Shown: in pieces, positions 45,716 to 57,699 of the stretch
Position numbering within the stretch: the stretch's first letter is position 1
How the letters are laid out: each line of letters opens with the position of its first letter
Source of the DNA: Amaurobius ferox
Taxonomy: Eukaryota; Arthropoda; Arachnida; Araneae; Amaurobiidae
Direction: 5' to 3'
NCBI GenBank assembly: GCA_951213105.1
Contig: OX578140.1
Coordinates: forward strand, 116,482,653-116,546,652
DNA length: 64,000 nt
The notes under the pieces: generated by a model
What the model was told of the DNA's origin: nothing
Seen by the model: the letters and a program-made list of their open reading frames with translations, nothing else
Database searches by the model: none
Made by a program: the position numbers and the translations under genes

Positions 45716-45867
45716 TTACTTTCCTTATATACATAATGTATAAGGAAAATATTGTGACGAAGTCAAAAATTCGAATTCGAGTTTTCGACAGCAAAGCACG
45801 TTTCAAGCATCCCTGATCACGAATCGGACAATTTTGAGGTCATGTCTGTCTGTGTGTGTGTGTGTGT

Positions 45868-45911
<44 letters not shown>

Positions 45912-45917
45912 GTTTGA

Positions 45918-45984
<67 letters not shown>

Positions 45985-46747
45985 AATGGAGACGATATCT
46001 CACGAACGAATGGATCGATTCGAATGAAATTTGATACAAAAATCACAATCCGTGAATACTGGAAACCTATTATTTTTAAATGCAATCGAATGTTCAGAAC
46101 CCCCCTAAATTTTCGAGTGAAAGTTTGAAAAAATCATCAAAAAATCAAAACCTTTAATTAAGTTACACAAATAGTCATTTCTTATGTAATTTTTCCTTAG
46201 AAAATAATTGGAATAAACTTTAGAACGCTAGCATGAACCATTCTCGAGATATTGCACATTTTCCAAATAAATTTATCAAAAAATCCCTTAAATTAAAAAA
46301 AAATATTAACTGTTGAAAAACAAGCTCACTTTTCATATATAATATCATGCGATAAATTTGGTGACATCATTCTCGTGGATCTAGCTCGTTCCATTCCTGA
46401 GAAAAGATACTTTGAGTAATACTTTTGTATTTGAACGCCAATAGTCATTTATCTGCTATAAGAATAACTTATTTCTCCGTCCCTAACGCTTTGCGAGATT
46501 TTGACGACGAATTTGGTGGAATGTCGCCGACTTGGCGACTTTTTGAAATGTTGCCAAATTAACGAAAATATCGCCAAATGGATAAAAATGACTCTAAATC
46601 AATAAAAATGACGACTAATTGTCGAAAATTCAATATTGTGGAAAGAATATAATAAGTATCTACTATAAGACAAACCTATTTTTTTACTGTAAAAGTGGTA
46701 AATTCATTGCTTATATAAGGAAAGTCACGTGCTGCCCACATCAGATT
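45716..46747 (-). mobile_element. Family A element, copy 4
   Basis: A complete copy in opposite orientation to copy 3, hairpin end at 45716-45750 and CACGTGCTGCCCACATCAGA at 46726-46745. It carries a long (GT)n tract. The 374 bp between copies 3 and 4 shows nothing recognised. Confidence 0.9.
45851..45983. repeat. (GT)n microsatellite within family A copy 4
   Basis: About 130 bp of nearly pure GT with a TTTGAAAG interruption at 45913. It is at the position where the other A copies have 15-60 bp of AC/GT. Confidence 0.95.
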
Positions 46748-47384
46748 TTTTATTTATTTGCCAAGTGGACCATTTCTCGACAAATAAATCTTAATTGTAA
46801 GAATTATTCAGACCAATTTAATCCAACATTTAACATATTAACAGGCTAATATCTATTACAATACTACATTTACATGCTACTCATTTTACAAGGCAGAACG
46901 GTTCTACATAGTAAAGACTATGATGCATACAAGCCACCAGTTCAAACCTGGAGACGAAGTGTCAATGAGAAGCACAATGTGTACAGAGTTCTAGTGGACA
47001 CAACAGTTCTAATGGAACTTTTACAATATGTCTGCTTCTGTCAAGCAAATGGAATTCATTTATATTCTCATAAGCAGCAGTTATATTCATTGCGATAATT
47101 TGTAGTTTATGGTAAAGTTAATCCAAATGAAGACTATATAGTTAAATATTTTTGGGTGTAATGAAATTGCACACGCCTCTGAGGGAGGAACCGAACAACT
47201 GAATGGTCGAAACAGGTCATGATGCATATTTATCGCGGTGCCAGTCATCTTTATCAAGTGTGCTATTATACTGCAATATGTTTTTTAACTGTGCAGGAAC
47301 CAAAAATTTTAGAATTCTTTGCCTTAGCATTTATATTTTAAGGGGTTTGGGGTTAGTAAGAAATTAACCTGGTAACAAGTTTAT
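46748..47384. other. No gene recognised; possible tRNA-like T-arm
   Basis: CCAGTTCAAACCTGG at 46944-46958 forms a CCAG/CTGG stem with a TTCAAAC loop, like a tRNA T-arm, but the D and anticodon arms cannot be placed with confidence. The 74-codon frame covering it has no motif. Confidence 0.3.
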
Positions 47385-47715
47385 GTGGTTAACTAACAAG
47401 TTAATACTAACAATCATATGAAAAACTATGTTAACTGACAAGTTAATCTAGTTAACTAAGAAGTATATGGAAAACTAGGTTAACTAACAAATATATGAAA
47501 AACTAGGTTAACTAAAAAGTATATGGAAAACTTGGTTAACTAACAAATATATGAAAAACTAGGTTAACTAACAAGTATATGGAAAACTAGGTTAACTAAC
47601 AAATATATGAATAACTAGGTTAACTAACGAGTATATGGAAAACTAGGTTAACTAACAAATATATGAAAAACTAGATTAACTAACAAGTATATGGAAAACT
47701 AGGTTAACTAACAAT
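47385..47715. repeat. GTTAAC minisatellite, ~28-bp unit, about 11 copies
   Basis: The units read GGTTAACTAACAAATATATG-AAAAACTA and GGTTAACTAACAAGTATATG-GAAAACTA. The two types (AAATATATGA / AAGTATATGG) largely alternate, so the true higher-order unit is about 56 bp. Each contains the palindrome GTTAAC. Confidence 0.92.
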
Positions 47716-47935
47716 TTAACCTTGTTTTCGATCCTAACACGTTAACCGAGTTTTCATCCAAGTTAACTCTGCCAAGTTAGCTTTGCCTTCTGAAATAAAC
47801 AAGTTAACTCTGTGTTCTATATTAAATAAGAACAATTTAACACTGTCTTCTATGTTAAACAAAAATCAGTTAATTCTGTCGTCTGCATTAAACAAGAACA
47901 CTTTAAGTCTGTTTTCTGCATTAAACATTTGAGAC
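47716..47935. repeat. Degenerate ~44-bp tandem repeat
   Basis: Repeated TTCTATATTAAATAAGAACA / TTCTGCATTAAACAAGAACA type units with AACTCTG / TTAAGTCTG between them. It continues directly from the GTTAAC minisatellite and is probably related. Confidence 0.7.
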
Positions 47936-48267
47936 GCGTCGTTCTATTAAACCTAAACGATGATAAGTTTATTCCACATCTTCCGATCGTTCATATTACT
48001 CTTGTACCAATTTTCCATTATCATAATGGTAATATGAATACCCCATAAACGTAGATATAGTCTGCCAAGACGATAGATAGCCTAGGAGAGATTACATTAC
48101 CATCGTTTGCCTGTCATTCGATGCTTAATTTTGGTGAATAGAAGTTTATCTTAACTAGGAAGAAAAGCAGCATCGACGCCTAAGAATTTCTAAAAGTAAA
48201 TGAATTTTAGTATGTTGAACGATAGAATAAAATAAATGGAATAGAATGATATATTAATTTGGTAAAG

Positions 48268-48450
48268 AAATAAAATCTAATGTGAACAGCACATAATTTT
48301 AAATGCAGACTTAAATTCATTTTGTCTTATGTATTTATTAACACTGATTTGCAGTTTATTTCGCAGAATAATATGGGAAATAAATACATATATTATGTTG
48401 CAATGAGTTTTCAGTTTGAAGAAAATTCCTACGCAATTAAGTAACTTGAC
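48268..48450 (+). mobile_element. Diverged family B-like left end
   Basis: TCTAATGTGAACAGCACATA then TTTTAAATGCAGACTTAAAT mirrors the start of family B. The similarity fades by about 48450. Confidence 0.55.
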
Positions 48451-48616
48451 GCATATTATAATGATGCCAAATCGCCAAAATTCCAAGAAAATATAAATAC
48501 TTTGAGAAAGAGTGAAAGTCCTTTCATTTGCTTTTTCATCAAAAATTACACACGGAAAACTATTTTACCACGACAGTTCGGTTGTTATCATCTTATAGTT
48601 CACTTTTCTCAATTCT

Positions 48617-48775
48617 TGAATGTCGCTTTCCCTACATACATAGTATTATTTTTTTTACTAATTCCCTAGTGGTGAAGGGGCACCTACGCACCATGTCCAC
48701 AAGACATGTTCGAGTTTTTGTCGGAAGAGCACTTTTCAAACATTTCTGAACTTGAATTAAACGTTTTTGAGATGA

Positions 48776-48813
<38 letters not shown>

Positions 48814-49580
48814 TGTGTGTGTGTGTGTGTGTGCGTGTGTGTGTATATGTTCGTTAGTGTATGGGTCCTTAAATCTGTGGAAGCGATACTTCACAAAATA
48901 ATGTAACGTTTCGGACAAAATGTAGTACGATTATTTCGATTAGTGAATACTGGAATCCTATTAACTTTAATCGCGAACAAACGTTTGAAAAATACCCCCA
49001 TTTTAGAATGACATTTTGAAAAATTCTTATAAAAATTAGGACATTCAATAATGTTAAATAAATAATCATTTAGATATTTTTTTATTATAAAACAAATGCC
49101 ACAAACTTTAGAATGCGAACTTGAAGCGTTCTTGAGACATTGCACGTTTTTCAAATAAATTTATGTAAAAAATTGCATAAAATTAAACAGTAGTAAGCAT
49201 CGTCAAATATGTAACACTTAGCGATACATCTGGCGAACTTGGCGACTAATTTGACGAGATATCGTCGACTTGGCGACTTTTTGAAAATGGTCCCAAATTG
49301 GTAAAAATGGCGCGAATTTAAGGAATTAATAATCTTTTTATATAATAGACTATTAACAAATACTAGCAATTAATTGTCAAGTTGGATTTGCGCGAAATAT
49401 AAGTTAATCTGGTACTTCAAAGTATTTTTACATGTTCTCATCTAGAAAAGCGCAGAATGTTTGTTTACATTTTCACGTAAAGACATTGGTTCATGGATCT
49501 TGTACATCTTGATTATTGCGCATTGAAAGAAGTAATGTCATTGCATCATGTAGGGAAAGACATATGCTGCACACATGGAT
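48617..49580 (-). mobile_element. Diverged family A-like element, copy 5
   Basis: It shows the family A order in reverse: an eroded end near 48620 (GTCGCTTTCCCTACATACAT), a TTTGAGATGATGTCTGTGTG then (GT)n at 48779-48845, GGCGACTTTTTGAAAATGG and a final TATGCTGCACACATGGATTT near 49580. Confidence 0.7.
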
Positions 49581-49794
49581 TTTTTTAATGCCAGTTCAAT
49601 TTTTTTATTTATGCTAAAATCTAATCAGCACCAGAAAAACATATAGTTTAAAACATATTTGAAACATGATATAAAACGTATAAAATCAACCAATGGTTGC
49701 ATTTAATGTAGTATATTAATACAATAGCCGAACTTAAAGGGAAACACTTGCAGAGTCCACGTCCATGATAAAAGCTTGCAATTTCATCCCAGTA

Positions 49795-49882
49795 GCTCAA
49801 CGGTAGAGCGTTGACTGACCAGTTCGGATATCCAGGGTTCGATACCCAGTTGGGGCAGCAAGGTTCTGTACACACTTTCACC
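49795..49882 (+). repeat. tRNA-derived SINE head
   Basis: TAGCTCAACGGTAGAGCG forms a D-arm (GCTC/GAGC) and GGGTTCGATACCC forms a T-arm. ATCCCAG before and TTGGGGC after can form most of an acceptor stem. It is followed by CAGCAAGGTTCTGTACAC, also found at 41382. A mismatch in the T-stem and the SINE-like tail argue for a retroposon and against a working tRNA gene. Confidence 0.65.
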
Positions 49883-49889
49883 ATGAAAT

Positions 49890-51780
49890 GGTTTTACACC
49901 TAAATACAAAACAAATTTAAAATAAAAGTCTTCATTTTAACTCCAACACGTAAAACCATATGTACAGGCCAGAGCGCTTTCGAGCGTAAATCGCCCATCA
50001 TCAGAGGCATATGACAGGGGGAAAAGGTACATTAGGCAGTAATTTATATCCAGGCAAACCGCGATCAAAATTTGCATATCAGTAATGGCCGAAAGATACA
50101 AGTAAATGCAAGTGAAATGAAAAACTACAGAAAAAATGTCAACTGTTTATTTTTCTAAAATTCTTTTTTTTTTGCAACTATTTGCTAGATAATAGGACTA
50201 GAAAAAACGAAAGTTGGTATTGTAATGTCAGAAAACTAAAAGCATTTGCTCGCATTGAGAGAGGTGATAGTTAAAGACATTAGCATGCTCAGCCGCAAGA
50301 AATTGGTATTCCAAATTATAAAGGGTTTTGCGAAGTCGCCCCACCATATGGTTCAATTCGCTCTGGCATTAAAGAACAATAACAATTTAATTCATAATAT
50401 CGGAATAATAGGATATTTGAAGAAATTGTAACAATAAATTATTTCATGTGATCTAATGTTAAATTATAATTATGTAAACTGATAATGTTTCTTAAATAAA
50501 TTCAGTTATTTTTGGTTAAATTTGATTCCGATCTGCCAGCGCCAGGTGGAGTATTTCGGCCCTAATGTAGAAATGTACTATCAATTTTACAATACCAATT
50601 AATAATTGCACAAATCCTAATACAAAATACCTGCACAATAAATCTACACAATTACTATTTTGCATTCGAATGTATCTATGCTTTTGCATTGAAGAGCTTG
50701 GTGATGAAAAGTTGAATCGTACACGTGGGTGACGCCTTTGTTTCAATTTTATTCACTCTGTTTGGCGTAGAGTTTGGCAATGTTTTCTATCTCATATTGT
50801 TATTGATGAACAATACCTGATGGAAAATATTTAAGATGAACCAATTAATGATTTGCTTCTTTTAAAAATTTTGAAAAAAAATACATATGCTATATTAAAT
50901 ATTTTATAGTATATGAAAAGCGGCATTTTTTTGGAAAGAGGTCATAAAAAAGGTCAGAGAAATGAAAAAGGTCATAAATATGTAATAAATATGTGTAATA
51001 TATGTAATATATATAATAAATATGTGTAGGCACGTATGTTAGAACGGACTGTCGATTATCTTCAAGAAAGTTAAAATGTTACAGATTTAAAAAATAGCAT
51101 TACGTATTGCAATTAGCATTAATGTTCGAATTCTATTATTTTAGCATTTAAATGTGATTTTTTTTCTCGAATTTCTATTGCAAATAAGCTTTAAACATTA
51201 CATTTTGGAAATATCGTATATCTTATATTAAATTGCGTCATTTCGCTAGTTCCATAAAATATTTTGCATTTTCTGTTTATAATTTCAAGGAGATGAGTAT
51301 ATTTTCTGTAGTGTTAATAATAATTTTAAATTTTGAAGCGGTACAGAAGTTATAGTCGCAGAACCCGCCAAAAGGGGGACGTTCAGAGACTGAAGCTGAA
51401 TTTGTTATCTTCCATAGAAATGCACAAATGCGGAATGTAGCAAGTTTTCTTGCTGACATTGCAGGTAAAGGCTTTTCCGTGGTGAAGAGTGCTAAACAGC
51501 GTGAAACCGATCCACGAATACTGGTATCAGCAATAGATACACGATATTTTACAAAAGACGATCGTTCGAATGGAGATAGGCTCTTTTTTGATTTTAATAG
51601 TGTGGTTGGTCAGTATTTTTATCCTGAAGAAAAAGGTTGTTTTTCGTCTCCAAAACGGTTGATATCTCAACTAAATTGTTATATGGTGAATTTTTTAACA
51701 AAATTTTAACTTTACAGTCATTTATTCCCTCGAGCACTCATGGGAACGTCTAAAGTTGAATGACATCCGACTTTTATTGA
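49890..51780. other. No recognisable gene
   Basis: It contains frames of 60-93 codons, the longest at 51428-51709 (MRNVASFLADIAGKGFSVVK ... VNFLTKF). None shows a domain, and the 51277-51459 minus frame overlaps it. An exon cannot be excluded, but nothing supports one. Confidence 0.35.
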
Positions 51781-51784
51781 CTTA

Positions 51785-52110
51785 CGGGGCCGGAATAGCC
51801 CAATGGTTATGTCAACAGGACAGCACAAGAAAACCACGAGTTTGATCCTTACCGTCGTCTAACTATTCCCGTGTTTACACGGAGTATGGACACTATAAAT
51901 ATGTTGGTCCAAGCGTCCTACCAAGAGGTGATGGGCAAAGGAAGGAGGTGCGGACAAATGTAGTTGGCACATCCAATGGATTCAGTCAAAATTGGGTCTC
52001 TATAAGGAAGCCATGCGATCCGCTTCCTCTGGTGCACCGCAGTAACGTGCTATTAAGGCAAAATGGTTCACACTTTGGCCGCTATATAGGCTAATGTTTC
52101 AATATCAAGT
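51785..52110 (+). repeat. tRNA-derived SINE, diverged relative of the 62-kb array
   Basis: A-box-like ATAGCCCAATGGTTATG and B-box-like CGAGTTTGATCCTTACC are followed by CCCGTGTTTACACGGAGTAT (array: CCGTGTTCACGCGGAGTACG) and CCAAGAGGTGATGGGCAAAG (array: CCGAGAGGTTGGTGGTAGGG). The body is homologous; the 3' portion (CTTCCTCTGGTGCACCGCAG) differs. Confidence 0.7.
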
Positions 52111-52859
52111 GCCTGGCTATTGGGGAAAAAACTTTTATTGGTTTGTACTTATGCGCTTTGTTTCTTCCTTCTTAGTGTAAACTTAATTTGCAATAGGAAG
52201 TATAGGAAGTATCACTCCATACTGTATACAGTTCAGTAGTTTTGAATAGTTTTTAGATTATTAGAACTAGCAGGTAAAGCAAATTATAACAAATAGCGCT
52301 TGTTTAAAAATTAGCAGCTAATCAAATTTGTCTTAAGCAAGAATTAGAATAGCAGTATTAGTAATATATTAAAATAATTATTAGGAAAATAAATAGAGTG
52401 AATAATAGTACAGTAATTAGTAAATAATTATAAAAAAAAATATTATTTGGTATTTTTGAGGTCTTGGACACATTAGAATATTTTATATGAATTATTAAAT
52501 TCGAATTATTAAATTCGAATTTCGCTTAGCGTGGCATTTTTGAGCAACTAATTAATCATACTATAATCGGGGGATTGCTGAATATAGAAAATAGATATAA
52601 TAAATTTATTTTACAACCTGCTCTTAACACGACTAAATACGCTATGGACCTTTTTTGACTGTTCACGTTAACTAGATTTAACTATATGATGAATTAATAA
52701 ATGACTTTTGTTAACGCTTACTTTTTATAGCGCTGCAAAAATTCAAAATGTTACTTATCGATTCGATTGCTTTATCCAATATGGCCAATCTTCTTCATCT
52801 TATGATTCTGGAATTACTTTTTTAACATATAGGCATACTGAAATAAATGTGCACAATTT

Positions 52860-53210
52860 ATTCAAGCGAAACCTTTTAATTTCATAACAGTTTCTTTCGG
52901 AATTAAATCCATCGAATTCCAATCCAATTTCCTGCTCAGAATATAAAATGGCAATTCACCTAGTCGTGGATATTTTTCTTCCTAAAATATGTATCGGATT
53001 TTCGAATCTTATTAACAGCGGTTGAAATTGGATGGCGTGCTGGGAAACAAAATTATGAAACGCCATTTGACAATACGCTTGTCATCCCACTGGATCTATA
53101 ATCATTACGTAGATAAGATAGGTAAATCCAATAAATTGGGAATAGCGCCGAGATATGCTGCGTTGGTCATTTAATTTCGCGCGCCATGAACAAATTATTT
53201 TATATTTGGC
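52860..53210 (+). repeat. Repeat O, copy 1
   Basis: It is homologous to 63670-63960: CATCGAATTCCAATCCAATT / TATCGGGTTTCAATACAATT, AAAATATGTATCGGATTTTC / AAAATATATATTGAATTTTC and ATTAACAGCGGTTGAAATT / ATTAACAGCATCTGAACTG. Non-coding, class unknown. Confidence 0.6.
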
Positions 53211-53369
53211 GATGGAGGAATTTGAAAAATGAAGACTTTTAAATAGTAATTGGATTATATCAGAAGGGAAAACTTAGTTGTTTAAAAACACTTCATAGCA
53301 AAACGAATCGAAAAGTCTGAAAATTGGAATAATTCGTTAGTCTTTGTATCTTATTTTACATATTATTTT

Positions 53370-53445
53370 TATAGTATAGAGAAAGTGTTGTTTTCCCAAA
53401 AATTTTCGATTTCGAGATTTTGATGCTAGTATATGCTGAAGGAAA
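53370..53445 (-). mobile_element. Family G end fragment
   Basis: The minus strand reads ATCTCGAAATCGAAAATTTT then GGGAAAACAACACTTTCTC, as at the family G right end. Confidence 0.5.
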
Positions 53446-53694
53446 GCATTCCTGGATCTACAATAAGGTAAGGTGTGATGTGTTTAAGTACTTTTGAGAA
53501 TATAACACATAAATCATTTCAAAGAATTTAAAAAACAAAAAAAAGAGCAAAACAATTTAAGCCTTTAGAAACATTCAAAATCTGCCCTATCATTTTATAA
53601 CACAAATCTCTGATAGCCAAACCCAAATGTACATTTTCTAATAGTGAATTTACCCCTTTTCTTATTCAGTCCTCTTTTAACCGTTTGCAATCTG

Positions 53695-53728
<34 letters not shown>

Positions 53729-53969
53729 AATATATATATATATATATATATATACGTGCGCGTGTGTGTGTGTGTTTGTTTATTTGTGTCATCAACACGG
53801 GAGGAGAAGAGCTGAACCGAATTGCATGAGATTTTTGGGTAGCTTTGAAATAGCCCCACTTTAAATTTAGTCCATGTTACCCGTTCCTAGAAATAGAGGT
53901 TGTTGAGACATTAATAAAAAAGAACCTTCCATAGAAATAGCAGTAGACAAAATAGGGGTGTTAAGCGAT

Positions 53970-56060
53970 AGCGGAGGAATAACGAATGGCCGCCATCTTG
54001 GATTTCGTAATCTTATACGGAGGTAAAAGGGGGAAATGGAAAAATTCGTGGAGTTTTCATGGTTTAGAAACTTTTTGCAGGATGGCAATGGTATTGTAGG
54101 AGGGTATTGTTTTTCGGACTTAATGAGTTTGTAATGAGGTAAAGGGAGAGTATATAAACTATTTTGGGGGTGGCAACGCTTAGGATTCTGCACCAGAGGA
54201 GGAATGGAACCATCAGCGCCACCTAGCGGCGGAAAGGGGAACTACACAAGACGAGCCTTGGATTTTTTCTAAGATTCGAAGAAACTATTTAAGGGTGGCA
54301 ATACCTGGGATTCTGCACAAGAGGAGGAATGAAACCATCAGCGCCACCTAGTAGCTAAAAGGGTAACTAGAATTAAATGTTGGAACATGTGATTTTTTCT
54401 AATTTTAATTTTTTAAAGACGATACTTAGGATTTTTTCTAAGAGTCATAGAAATTTTTGAGAGGTGGCAATACCTGGCATTCTGCACCAGAGAAGGAATG
54501 GAACAAATAGCGTCACCTAGCGGTGGAAAGGGGATATTAGAATTAAAGGTTAAAACTTGGGATTTTTTCTAAGAGTGGTAGAAACTTTTTGGGAAGTGGC
54601 AACATCTGGCATTCTGCTCCAGAAGAGGAATGGAACCATCAGAGCGGTAGAAAAGGTATATTAGAATTAAAGGTTGGAACTTGGGATTTTTTTGCTTAAC
54701 ACTCGGGTTGCTATAGTAACGCCTGGAAATACAACACCAATATTGGAATGCGGTATAGAAATTTTTTGGATGGCAATACCTGGGATTCTGCACTAGAGGA
54801 GGAATGGAACCATCAGCGCCAACTAGCGACACGAAATTCTCGTCTAGAATGACTAAATTACAGTATGAAGGTTACTCACACCCCTTCGTACCCATCTCTA
54901 AAAAACAAAATAGTTCTTGAAATATCCCGGTGCCAAGGTTGTGACAAGGTCATTTCTAAAGAGAAAATATAGTTCTTGCAATATATTTCCAAAACTATAC
55001 TGCGATTACTGCTTAGTAAGACGGTTACGAATATTTAACCGCGAATATAAATGCGAATTTAATTTAAAGAATATGCTAGATGACGCATTTTTTCTAAGAT
55101 CATCGTGATGAAAAGGAATACTATCCAAGACGATATTTGTGAATTTTTTCTAATTTTAAAGAGTTAAAGACGGTTATGAAAACTTATTCAGCGAAAAAAA
55201 GATTGACACCCAGAGTTTAAGAGAGAGAGAGCAGGAGTGATTTGAAGTGTTTGAATTTCACAAATGCGTATTTTGAAGTGTCTGAATTGAGTGAATGTGT
55301 GTTTTGAACTAGCTGAATTGAGCGAATACGTGTATCGAGGGTGGGTTCAATTAGTGGGTTGTACGCTGTTTCACAAATGTGTGTTTCGAAGTGTTTGAAT
55401 TTAACGAATGTGTGTTTCGAACTTTGAAAAATCACACATACGTGTTTTCAACTTTCAGAATTTCACAAATGTAATTCTTTAACTTTCAAATTTTAACAAA
55501 TGCGAGTTTAAAACTTTCAAAAAATCACAGATACGTGTTTGCAACTTTCAGAATTTCACAAATGTAAGTTTCCAACTTTTAAATTTTAACAAATGCGAGT
55601 TTTGAGCTTGTAAATTTTAACAAATGCAAATTTTCAACTTTGTACAAATGCAAATTTACAACTTTTAACAAATACGATTTTCGTGTGTTTAAAATTCATA
55701 TATGTGTTATTTTCTCTGTGGGATATAACATGTGTTTTCGCACGTGTGCAAATTTTTGACGAATTTTCACAAAAACGTATTTTTAACTTTCAAATTTTAA
55801 CAAAAATGGGTTTTAAAGTGTTTGAGTTTCACAAAAGCGTATGCATTAAAGTGTTTGAATGGAGTGAATGTGTGTTTTAAACTACTGGAATTGGGAGGTA
55901 TGCACGTTTTAAACTGCTTGAATTGAGTGAATACATGTTTTGAACTACTTGAATGGGGTGAATACGTGTTTTGAACTACTGGAATTTAGTGAATAAGTGT
56001 TTTGAGTGAGGTTGGGGCTCATGGGTCGTACGCTGAACACTTAGTAGAGCCATCAGTACC
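53970..56060 (+). repeat. Family J left inverted arm
   Basis: It contains five spaced copies of GATTCTGCACCAGAGGAGGA-type units (near 54183, 54310, 54479, 54610 and 54787) with GCGCCACCTAGCGG. After a shorter spacer comes a minisatellite of units such as AAAACTTTCAAAAAATCAC and GTGTTTTGAACTACTGAAT (55240-55990), ending GTACGCTGAACACTTAGTAG. Confidence 0.82.
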
Positions 56061-57699
56061 GCCTACTAACTTCTAAAGGAATAGAAACGCATGCTGAAAG
56101 GTACACAGCAAATTTTTAGAAGGACTTCAGGATTTTTAACTAAATAGCGATTTCTACTAACTTTTAAAGCGATGGAAACACATACTAAAGAGTATATACT
56201 TTAGAAAGCTCTCCTAGTCCCCCATTTCACATATATGCATAGGTTATATGCATCACGCATGTCACTTCAGTAGACGTTTCCAGCCTTTAAAAGTTTTAAA
56301 ACATGTCTTTAAAGAATTTCTAGTCTCATCATAAACATATTTATCTAGTTCAACATTTCACCGTTAGATGTCTGTGATGGATTCCCGCCATATCTCTCCT
56401 CTCCAGGTGATCTCACTTGACAAAAAGTTAGTATATACTCCATTTAGCTAAAAGGTTAAAAATTTCAAAGTCTCGTTCTTAAGAATCTATCGTAGCCCCC
56501 TCATTTTATTGCTATGTTCTGATCATTCATATCAAGCATGCCTTAGCAGTATGTGATTTATATTAAGTAGCCCTAAACACCCTATTTACCTATTTGCTAA
56601 AATATTTCAAAGTCTCGTCTTTAGAAAACTTCGCTAGCATTCATTTCTACTGCTATGTGTGGGTCACGTGTATCACGCATGCCGCCTCAAACTGTGTACA
56701 ACCACTTTAAATGTTCTATGTTCTAAATTTTACTCGATGTATAATGATTTGTATTAGATAGCACGTATTTGTTAAATTCTGAAAGTTGAAAACACGTATT
56801 TGTTAAATTTTGAAAGTTGGAAACACATATTTATTAAAAAGGTCACTTAATCGACATCTCCATCCTCATTGTTTATATTTTAAAAAATGCTTCATGTGGG
56901 ATTCTCACATTTATATTCGATTCACAGTTAAATTCAATTCACAGTTAAGCATTTGTAAGCGTCTTTAAAATTACTGAACAGTAACCGCGATATAGCCTTG
57001 GCGGAGGGATATTGTAAGGAATATTTTTTTCTTTAGAAATTGTTACGTGATGACCTTGCCACAACCCTGGCGTAGGGATATTCCAAGAACTATTTTTTTT
57101 CTTTACAGATGGGTATGGAGATGTGTGAGTAGCCTTCAGACTGTAATTTAGTCATTCTAGACGAAAATTTCGTGTCGGTAGGTTTTGCTTTATGTACTCT
57201 CTTCCATTCGTATGTCTGCATTATGTAGTAACATTGGAGATGCTAAATCTACCATTGCTAATGATCCTGTACCTGATGTTACATCTTTAAACAGGATTGG
57301 ACGTCTAAGTACTTGCTTGAAGTGTTCAAAACTCATATTTGTTAAATTTTTTGCATGATTGACATCTCTATTCCACTGTTTGTATTTTAAGAAATGTCTC
57401 GATTCACAGTTAAATTTAATTCACAGTTAATATTCATAACCGGCTTTTAATATTTCAAATTAGAAAAAAATCCAACGTTACCAGTCTTTAATTTTTTTAA
57501 ATTAGAAAAAAAAAAACCAAAGTTTTTAATCTTTAATTCTAATATCTCTTTCGACAGCTTGGTGGAGCTGGTGGTTATGCTGAATCTCTGTTGCATCTTC
57601 TGACTCTCTGGCACAGAAATCGCAGGTGTTGCCATAGCAACTCGAATGCTTAACAAAAAAATCCTAAGTACCGTCTATACTCATTCCCATTTCAACCGC
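56061..57699. other. Family J spacer between arms
   Basis: A ~1.6-kb loop. 57040-57180 is a direct copy of 58730-58855 in the right arm (CCACAACCCTGGCGTAGGGA / CCACAACCTTGACGCAGGGA, then GAGTAGCCTTCAGACTGTAA in both). 56770-56850 holds a few GAAAGTTGAAAACACGTATT units. No gene. Confidence 0.6.

Noticed and set aside
45842..46128. Long Cys-Val or Thr-His repeat proteins
   Set aside because: They are translations of the (GT)n/(AC)n tract in family A and have no independent support.
47385..47715. CRISPR array
   Set aside because: The ~28-bp units are contiguous without unique spacers, and the context is eukaryotic. It is a minisatellite.
49795..49862. Functional tRNA gene
   Set aside because: D- and T-arms are recognisable, but the T-stem has a mismatch, no anticodon loop could be placed with confidence, and the sequence continues into a tail shared with another SINE fragment.
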